Below are positions 60,233-64,000 of a DNA stretch of 64,000 bases, one piece after another. Under the pieces are notes generated by a model. It made no database searches. It was not told where the DNA came from and worked only from the letters and a program-made list of their open reading frames with translations. The stretch lies in assembly GCA_035263125.1 (NCBI GenBank), contig DATFRP010000227.1:32590-96589 (forward strand), written 5' to 3'. Each line of letters starts with the position of its first letter. The first letter of the stretch is position 1. The translations under genes and the position numbers were made by a program. The DNA is from Gp6-AA40 sp035263125. GTDB taxonomy: Bacteria; Acidobacteriota; Vicinamibacteria; Vicinamibacterales; UBA2999.

Positions 60233-60964
60233 TTACAAAACCATCATGGTACCGATGCCGGCGGCGATGAGGAGAATCTGCCGCATCGAGCTGGCGTCGG
60301 TGCGGCCACGGTGCAGGCCGGGGATCAGATCGGCCATTGCGACGTAGAGAAAGCTCGACGCGGCGAGCGCCAGACAGTACGGAAGCAACTTCGGGGTCGT
60401 GTCGAACGCGAAATACGCTGCGATCGCGCCAAGCGCGCTCGCGCCCGCGGACAAGACATTGAGCCACAACGCACGACCCCTCGAGTAGCCCGCATGCAAC
60501 AGGATGGCGAAGTCGCCGACTTCCTGCGGAATCTCATGTGCGGTGACGGCAAGTGCCGTGCTGATACCGAGCGGCACCGACGTCAACACCGCAGCGGCGA
60601 TGACGGCACCATCGACGAAGTTGTGAAAGGCGTCGCCCACGACGACCGGCAGGACGGCGCCATCGTGCACTTCGCAATCATGCGTATGGCAATGTCGCCA
60701 CAGGACCAGCTTTTCCAGCAGGAAAAACAGCAGGATGCCGGCGAGCAGTGTCCCAAACACGCGCGCAGGCGGAAGTTGTTCGAGAGCCGATGGCAGGATC
60801 GCGAGCAACGAAACGCCCAGCAATGCACCGACGGCGTAGCTCACCAACCAGGGGACGAGACGCGCACGCGCGGAGTCGTTGAAGAGAAGTACGCCAGAAG
60901 CCACGAGCAGTCCGCCCAGGCCTCCAAGCAGGCTGAGCCCGACCACCATGAGGAACGTCGACAC
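60233..60964 (-). CDS. ZIP-family divalent metal transporter
   Basis: About 243 residues with 7-8 membrane helices. The metal motif of TM4, DAFHNFVDGAVIAAA, and TM5 AHEIPQEVGDFAIL are present, with a His-rich loop between TM3 and TM4 (WRHCHTHDCEVHD). It imports Zn2+ or similar ions. The start is uncertain: GTG 60964 or ATG 60949; the upstream frame to 61114 runs through repeat-like sequence. It follows the VWA gene by 75 bases. Confidence 0.85.
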   Translation of the reverse strand: MSTFLMVVGLSLLGGLGGLLVASGVLLFNDSARARLVPWLVSYAVGALLGVSLLAILPSALEQLPPARVFGTLLAGILLFFLLEKLVLWRHCHTHDCEVHDGAVLPVVVGDAFHNFVDGAVIAAAVLTSVPLGISTALAVTAHEIPQEVGDFAILLHAGYSRGRALWLNVLSAGASALGAIAAYFAFDTTPKLLPYCLALAASSFLYVAMADLIPGLHRGRTDASSMRQILLIAAGIGTMMVL

Positions 60965-60987
60965 GGAAATCGATGATATTACGACCC

Positions 60988-61038
60988 CCGGCTTCGCCCG
61001 CCTTTGCCCGCCTTCGCCAAGGCTACGGCGCGGCGCGG
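60988..61038. repeat. Possible dispersed GCCTTCGCC-type repeat
   Basis: CCCGCC-TT motifs repeat (CTTCGCCCGCCTTTGCCCGC, then CTTCGCCAAGGCTACGGCG), with GCCTT ... AAGGC able to pair. Sequences of this type recur between genes in some Acidobacteria, from memory. Only one block is seen in the window. Confidence 0.35.
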
Positions 61039-62082
61039 TTATGAGGCGGTGTAGCCGCGTCTCGCGCGCACGGTCAGATGGCGATCGCGCACCTCGACGC
61101 GAATCGAATGCCACTTGCCGTCTCGTTCCGCTGTGCTCGAGTACCCCAGGTAGTACTGTTTGCTGAGTTCGTCAGCGATACGCTCAGTGGCGGGTCCCAG
61201 GCCCTCCGATCCCTTCACGATCTCCGTCCGCCCGCCGGTGTCGTCGGTGATCAGTCGCAACGCGTCGGCGTTCACCCGATCGCCCCGCGCGGCCGGCCAC
61301 GACCCGCTGTTTCCGCCACCGCCGCCGCCGATTGGCGGAAAGCGGGGATCCGGCCGTCGCCCTCCCGGGAATGGAAACGGAATGGGAAGCGGTGGGAGCT
61401 GTGGTGGCGGTGAGTTTCCTTGATTGACGGCGCGCCCGCGCGTGCTGTCGATGCCGAGCGCATAGACCAGCACTTCGCTCTCGCGGATCTGTTGACGAAG
61501 CAGACCCGCGGAGATGTTGCTGTTCGTGTCGTTGCCGTCTGAAATCAGGAGCAGCGCCTTCTTCGGATTGGTCCCCGATTGCGCCGTCGGAATAGCGGTT
61601 GCGATCGCGTCGTACATCGCGGTACCGCCGACAGCCTCGACGTTCTTGACGGCGCGGCTGATCAGCTGACGATCCTTGGTCCACCCCTGAGTCATCGACG
61701 CGCGCGTGGCGAACTGCACGAAGAACAGCTCGTCATCCTGGTCGAGCAGGTCGAAAATCAGGCGGTCGATCGCCGCTCGCGCGGCCGACATCTTGTCGGG
61801 TGTCATGCTGCCGCTGGCATCGAGCACGATGCCCAGGCTCACGGGCACGCGATCGCTGCTGAAGTGAGAGACCTCCTGCAGCTTGCCGTCTTCGTAGACG
61901 CTGAAATCCTCGCGTTTGAGTCCCGACACGAAGCGGCCCACGTCGTTGGTCACCGTCGCAGTGACGTTGACGAGATCGACGCCGCTCTTGAAGCGGAAGC
62001 CCTCCTGCGACTGAGCGGCGAGTGTCGCCAACACGCTGAGCAGGAATCCCGAGATGGCCATTGGGGTGAGAGCACGCATCAT
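61039..62082 (-). CDS. Exported von Willebrand-A-like protein, second copy
   Basis: 347 residues. A signal peptide (ISGFLLSVLATLAAQSQ) is followed by the beta domain (FKSGVDLVNVTATVTNDVG, LKREDFSVYEDG) and a VWA domain with DASGSM (MIDAS, Asp88), LFFVQFATRASM and LLISDGNDTNS. A Pro/Gly-rich insert of about 45 residues (220-265) lies between VWA and the final beta part (YYLGYSSTAERDGKWHSIRV). It is the third gene of a TonB / two-TM / VWA run with gaps of 6 and 15 bases. It is a paralogue of the protein at 38351-39325. Confidence 0.88.
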   Translation of the reverse strand: MMRALTPMAISGFLLSVLATLAAQSQEGFRFKSGVDLVNVTATVTNDVGRFVSGLKREDFSVYEDGKLQEVSHFSSDRVPVSLGIVLDASGSMTPDKMSAARAAIDRLIFDLLDQDDELFFVQFATRASMTQGWTKDRQLISRAVKNVEAVGGTAMYDAIATAIPTAQSGTNPKKALLLISDGNDTNSNISAGLLRQQIRESEVLVYALGIDSTRGRAVNQGNSPPPQLPPLPIPFPFPGGRRPDPRFPPIGGGGGGNSGSWPAARGDRVNADALRLITDDTGGRTEIVKGSEGLGPATERIADELSKQYYLGYSSTAERDGKWHSIRVEVRDRHLTVRARRGYTAS

Positions 62083-62097
62083 TCCACTCCCGCGGTC

Positions 62098-62772
62098 TCA
62101 TTCCGCTGCGGCGCGAGCCGCAGCACGTGTGCCGCGACGATCCACGTGGGGCACGATACCGTCCTCGGTCTTGAAGCTCACGCGGTACCGACCTACCGAG
62201 CCGGCATTGTCGATGCGCACGCGAAACGGACGAGTCTTTCCCGGTGGGAGCGTGGCGAGCGCGCTCGTCGCGCTCGCAACGACCTGCCCGTCGCGATCGA
62301 GTGCCGTGACAACCGTCGTGAGCGGCGACGTCTCCGCATGAGATGGGTTCCGGATGATCCCGGTGACAACAAGACTCGAACCGTCGCGAGTGTGCGCCAT
62401 CGACAGCAACTCCAGCGACGCCGGAGTCGTGACGTCGGCTGTGCTGGACGGCCGGTTGTCGTGATCGGCCAGCATCGCCATCATGACAACGAGGATGACG
62501 CCGGCGGCGAGGCTGATCGCTGCGGTGAGAAGAGGAATACTCGGTCGTGACGACTGACGTGAGACGGTGCTGAACTGGACGGGTGGTGCGGGATCTGGCG
62601 TCAGCGTCTCCTCCCACTCGAAGTCGACATCAGCGTCGTTGTTGCGATCGATGGCGGCCTCGAGCGCTGAGATGCGCGCCGCAGACCGGAGCCGTTCCTG
62701 TCGCCACACACGCCACGCGAGCAGCCCGCAGACTGCAGCGGCCACAAGCGACAGAGTCGTGACAATCAGCAT
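62098..62772 (-). CDS. Two-TM membrane protein, unknown function
   Basis: 224 residues. TM1 is at about 3-21 (VTTLSLVAAAVCGLLAW), a charged cytoplasmic loop follows, TM2 at about 82-102 (LTAAISLAAGVILVVMMAML), then a periplasmic beta domain (LVVTGIIRNPSHAETSP, VRIDNAGSVGRYRVSF) resembling DUF3426 or FxLYD-like folds, and an Ala-rich tail. It is between the TonB and VWA genes with short gaps, so the three probably form a complex or pathway. Confidence 0.65.
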   Translation of the reverse strand: MLIVTTLSLVAAAVCGLLAWRVWRQERLRSAARISALEAAIDRNNDADVDFEWEETLTPDPAPPVQFSTVSRQSSRPSIPLLTAAISLAAGVILVVMMAMLADHDNRPSSTADVTTPASLELLSMAHTRDGSSLVVTGIIRNPSHAETSPLTTVVTALDRDGQVVASATSALATLPPGKTRPFRVRIDNAGSVGRYRVSFKTEDGIVPHVDRRGTRAAARAAAE

Positions 62773-62778
62773 GGTCGC

Positions 62779-63870
62779 CTACCGCAGTGTGAACTCGACC
62801 GCGACTTCCACGATGACGTCGACGGGCCCGCCCTGGCGCTGCGCCGGCGCGAATCGCCACTGCCGGACTGCATCGATCGCCCGCTCGTCGAGTCCGGCAC
62901 CGAGACCACGTTTGACGGTTACCTCTCCGACGCTGCCATCCCGTCTGACGACAATCTCCATGAGCACGTCGCCGGTCATGTTCCGACGTCTCGCTTCGTC
63001 GGTGTACACCGCTTTCACCTCGCGTAAGAGCCGTGGCGGTTGGATGCCACTGCCAGGGCGAAACGGACCACCGCCAGTCCCCCCGCCAGCGCCAGGACCG
63101 ATCCCGCCACCGACGCCTGCACCATTTCCAAGACCCTGGCCGGTACCGGCGCCAGCGCCGGTACCGGATCCGAGGCTCTCATCTTTTCGTGCCTGCGCGT
63201 CGATCTCGCCTTCGCGCTGTCGCTCGCGGCCTGACGCCGCGACCGGAGCGATCAGGACGTGTGAGGGGAGGGGTTCCTGCGCTCGAGGTTCGGGATCCGG
63301 CCGGGGCGGCGCTGGCCGAACCGGGCGGGAGACCTCGACGCGCCGCGCCGTCAACAACACGCGTTCGGGTGTGACGTCGGGCACAGACGGCGCCGGTCGG
63401 GAGGCCTGGCGTTCGAGTCGTGGAGGGGGCAGCGGGTTCTTCAATCCTCCGCCTCCACCGCCCCCACCCTCACCAGGCAGCGCCAAAAACACCAGGTGCG
63501 ACACGGGAGCGGCCGACGCGTGTGCGGATTCGGTCGAGCGCGAAGCGAGCCAGATCATGAGAACAATCAGCGTGGCCTGCGTGAGGGAGGCCAGTACGGC
63601 CGGAAGCTTTCGACGTCGCCCGAGTAACGCATGAAAGTGTCCCGACGTCGAGAAAAGCTCGCGATCGATCCGGTACTCCGCCTCTGCCAGACGTCGCGCG
63701 ACCTGGCGCGCAAGACGCCCCGCGCGAAGCGCATCTTTGCCGGTGAAGAATCGAGTGCCCGCGACCGACTGCAGCTCGCCGGACACTACCAGCGCATCCA
63801 CGGCGCCCCGAGGCACGCCTGAGGCGCGAGCGATCTCGTCCGCGGTAAACGCATCGGATAGGGTCGACAT
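62779..63870 (-). CDS. TonB-family protein with N-terminal HTH-like domain
   Basis: 363 residues. Residues 1-50 (FTADEIARASGVPRGAVDALV, SGELQSVAGTRFFTGKDALRA) read as a MerR-like helix-turn-helix with a short wing. A basic linker is followed by a TM helix (about 91-110), a Pro/Gly-rich periplasmic spacer with long Gly runs (about 115-275), and a TonB C-terminal domain (about 281-363, VKAVYTDEARRRNMTGDVLM ... VRQWRFAPAQRQGG). TonB links the inner membrane to outer-membrane transporters. No exbB/exbD is in view. The 130 bases upstream show no firm promoter. Confidence 0.85.
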   Translation of the reverse strand: MSTLSDAFTADEIARASGVPRGAVDALVVSGELQSVAGTRFFTGKDALRAGRLARQVARRLAEAEYRIDRELFSTSGHFHALLGRRRKLPAVLASLTQATLIVLMIWLASRSTESAHASAAPVSHLVFLALPGEGGGGGGGGLKNPLPPPRLERQASRPAPSVPDVTPERVLLTARRVEVSRPVRPAPPRPDPEPRAQEPLPSHVLIAPVAASGRERQREGEIDAQARKDESLGSGTGAGAGTGQGLGNGAGVGGGIGPGAGGGTGGGPFRPGSGIQPPRLLREVKAVYTDEARRRNMTGDVLMEIVVRRDGSVGEVTVKRGLGAGLDERAIDAVRQWRFAPAQRQGGPVDVIVEVAVEFTLR

Positions 63871-64000
63871 CGGGCGCGGAGCGCTAAAGGCAAAACCCTT
63901 GCCTCACCTTTTGCGACAATTCACGCCAGATCTGGAGGAGTCGCGCCTTTTGTGGACGCTTCGGCCGTCCCCCTCGACGGTCACTGGCGGGGGACTGGAG

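Noticed and set aside
60965..61114. Longer start for the ZIP transporter
   Set aside because: The extra residues translate repeat-like intergenic DNA (RRSLGEGGQRRAKPG) rather than a membrane helix.

Overview
The window is a G+C-rich bacterial chromosome segment with no rRNA, tRNA, phage, CRISPR array or intact insertion sequence. Two secreted von Willebrand-A-like proteins of the kind long catalogued as an Acidobacteria-specific family (38351-39325 and 61039-62082), a PCYCGC protein, many GAF, PP2C and sigma-54 regulators, an alpha-type glutamine synthetase and a glutaminyl-tRNA synthetase together suggest an acidobacterium, probably of the Vicinamibacteria type. This is inference from gene content; no 16S gene is present.

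Layout. 1-2960: end of an unidentified gene, then a tightly packed surA-like / nusG-like / dus run. 2961-12721: a signalling island with a single-domain response regulator, three paralogous sigma-54 activators that lack a receiver domain, a GAF-like protein with a decayed GGDEF domain, two small PilZ proteins and a GAF-GGDEF cyclase. Four good -24/-12 sigma-54 promoters lie in its gaps (3208, 5561, 7828, 9465). 12742-21413: a second regulatory block (NtrC-type regulator, small HTH protein, orphan HisKA-like peptide, sigma-28-type factor, hybrid kinase, FabZ-like dehydratase, GAF-GAF-PP2C phosphatase). 21523-31342: glnA, a PDZ protein, a membrane GAF protein, dsbD, an isolated nuoG and an M1 peptidase. 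31443-38076: a minus-strand operon (aminotransferase, AI-2E-type permease, large membrane protein, KBL/AONS enzyme, PP2C phosphatase). 38351-55896: envelope and metabolic genes (VWA, OmpA, SDR, MTHFR-like, MBL nuclease, DPP III-like peptidase, aminotransferase, malQ, glnS, rmuC, DUF1015, serC, pcnB, a helical-repeat protein). 55898-63870: polA, a lipoprotein, a BON protein, a REP-like palindrome, a ZIP transporter and a VWA / two-TM / TonB operon.

How the parts may work together. The most distinctive unit is 3208-12721. One PilZ gene overlaps the second activator gene by 8 bases, and sigma-54 promoters sit in front of the PilZ-activator pair, the GAF-like/PilZ pair and the cyclase. The simplest reading is a circuit in which c-di-GMP-binding proteins and the response regulator control activators that in turn transcribe the cyclase and PilZ genes. 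The activators share a C-terminal module that differs from the standard Fis-type helix-turn-helix, and carry GSFTGA in place of GAFTGA. No structural output genes such as pili, flagella or exopolysaccharide enzymes lie in the window, so the output of the circuit is unknown.

Other points for a reader: DNA polymerase I has Tyr at the sugar-selectivity position and a degraded proofreading site; the FabZ-like protein has lost the GHFPG segment; a TonB protein begins with a DNA-binding-like domain; and the sigma-28-type factor and the hybrid kinase overlap tail to tail by 175 bases.
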